From: Alphaproteobacteria bacterium
Lineage (GTDB): Bacteria; Pseudomonadota; Alphaproteobacteria; RF32; CAG-239
Direction: 5' to 3'
DNA: 5,957 nucleotides
NCBI GenBank assembly: GCA_017645485.1
Contig: JAGCOI010000206.1
Span: 1-5,957, forward strand
In this document: positions 5,161 through 5,957 of the stretch, one piece after another
How positions within the stretch are numbered: position 1 is the stretch's first letter
How the letters are laid out: each line of letters begins with the position of its first letter
Translations under genes and position numbers: made by a program
The notes under the pieces: generated by a model
Told to the model about the DNA's origin: nothing
Databases searched by the model: none
What the model saw: the letters and a program-made list of their open reading frames with translations, nothing else

Positions 5161-5957
5161 ATGAAGAAACTCATTTTATCAACTTTAGCAATTGCAGTTT
5201 GTTGCTGTCTTGTAGGCGAAGTAAATGCGGCTGAAAGACGTAGAGCTAATCCTGAAGCAAAACAATTCAAATATAGCACGACTATAGAGAAAGAACGTCC
5301 GGAACTAAACGAAGAAACCAAACGCTTGATAGCGGCTTATCGCAAAAATCCGACCGATGCAAATTATCAGGCTCTTCGCAGACAAGAGGAAATCAATTAT
5401 GATAAGGTTGTAGAACGGAAAAAGGCAAAACTGGAAGAACTAAAGCAAACCGCCAGAGATGCTTCCAAAATTGAAGAGATGCAGGTTATTGTTGATGAAA
5501 TGCTCCGTGACCGTGAAAATCGCATCAATCAAACAATGGGAAGATTTACCGACCCACGTTTGCGTCCGAATGCACGCCAAACAACCGATGGATATTTGCC
5601 GGTTCTTGGTGCGGCACAAAATGTTTCTATTGCTTATACTCCGGTAACAAATGCGGAGTTTAATGCCTTTTTAAGAGCCACTGGGAAAAAAGTAATTACT
5701 GAAGACAATAAATTGCCGGTCATTAATGTGTCATACAATGATGCTATTGCTTACACAAAATGGCTATCTGACAATGATAAAACTGCCATCTATCGTTTGC
5801 CGACTGAAGCAGAATGGGAGTTGGCGGCCGGTCATATGCCAAAAGATGCAGATATGAACTGCGGTGAAGGAAACGGATTAACTCCTGTTGATACGTATAA
5901 ACAAACGCTCTCTGCTGCAGGTACAATTGATATGTGGGGAAATGTTTGGGAATGGAC
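5161..5957 (+). CDS. Exported coiled-coil protein with FGE-sulfatase (SUMF1-like) domain (partial, cut by right edge)
   Basis: The frame is open from ATG 5161 to the window end (265 full codons). AAGGA at 5151-5155 is 5 nt upstream. The leader MKKLILSTLAIAVCCCLVGE continues VNAAERR, with cleavage expected after VNA (21-23); the CCC run inside it is unusual but does not form a lipobox. Residues about 74-122 are rich in Glu, Lys and Arg and probably form a coiled coil. From about 157 the FGE-sulfatase fold begins: PVTNAEFNAFL (161-171), YRLPTEAEWELAAG (211-224) and DMWGNVWEW (257-265) are its hallmark blocks. True formylglycine-generating enzymes oxidise a sulfatase cysteine using a Cys pair near the C-terminus, which lies outside the window. 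Many bacterial members lack it and serve structural or binding roles, so enzymatic activity cannot be judged. It probably acts in the periplasm. Confidence 0.9.
   Translation, partial: MKKLILSTLAIAVCCCLVGEVNAAERRRANPEAKQFKYSTTIEKERPELNEETKRLIAAYRKNPTDANYQALRRQEEINYDKVVERKKAKLEELKQTARDASKIEEMQVIVDEMLRDRENRINQTMGRFTDPRLRPNARQTTDGYLPVLGAAQNVSIAYTPVTNAEFNAFLRATGKKVITEDNKLPVINVSYNDAIAYTKWLSDNDKTAIYRLPTEAEWELAAGHMPKDADMNCGEGNGLTPVDTYKQTLSAAGTIDMWGNVWEW

Noticed and set aside
1..5957. CRISPR array, tRNA, rRNA, insertion sequence or prophage
   Set aside because: No regularly spaced repeats, no cloverleaf or rRNA-like sequence, and no transposase, integrase or phage gene were found on either strand.

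Overview
The window is AT-rich, densely coded bacterial chromosome. Almost every start has a clear Shine-Dalgarno (AGGAG, AAGGA or AGGAAG), promoters look sigma70-like, and three proteins carry export signals, so the cell is probably Gram-negative. The two cysteine-rich flavoproteins, the glutathione peroxidase and the cation exporter suit an anaerobe or microaerophile, perhaps host-associated. The strong Shine-Dalgarno use argues against Bacteroidetes. I cannot name the genus. TAG, TAA and TGA all end genes here, so the code looks standard.

Layout. Positions 1-208 (minus) hold the N-terminus of a LysR-type regulator cut by the left edge. It diverges from a three-gene plus-strand operon (332-2349): an exported alpha/beta hydrolase with a Cys nucleophile, an exported cyclophilin-like-fold protein, and a flavoprotein with a CX2CX2CX5C motif. 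The shared spacer 209-331 holds a perfect 10-bp-arm palindrome with a T-N11-A core. It lies over the regulator's own TTGACA box and is centred about 66 bp upstream of the operon's predicted start, the classic LysR arrangement. A GAAA-capped hairpin plus T-run (2374-2402) ends this operon.

The spacer 2350-2722 is the least ordinary part. It holds the terminator, a 12-bp palindrome, a minus-strand protein-like reading frame of 59 codons interrupted by TAG at codon 4, a long imperfect inverted repeat just upstream of that frame, and an AT-rich palindrome ahead of the next gene.

A second plus-strand operon (2723-5072, gaps of 13 and 15 nt) encodes a second Isf-like flavoprotein, a glutathione peroxidase-family thiol peroxidase and a cation diffusion facilitator exporter with an additional C-terminal domain. 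After an 88-nt gap, an exported coiled-coil protein with an FGE-sulfatase (SUMF1-like) domain begins at 5161 and runs off the right edge.

Taken together, the two operons look like a redox and metal stress neighbourhood: flavin-based electron transfer, peroxide removal and divalent metal efflux. The first operon is probably under LysR control. That functional reading is inference from gene families and context. No clearly new system was seen. The most original leads are the interrupted minus-strand small membrane-protein frame with its hairpin, and the well-formed LysR regulatory region.
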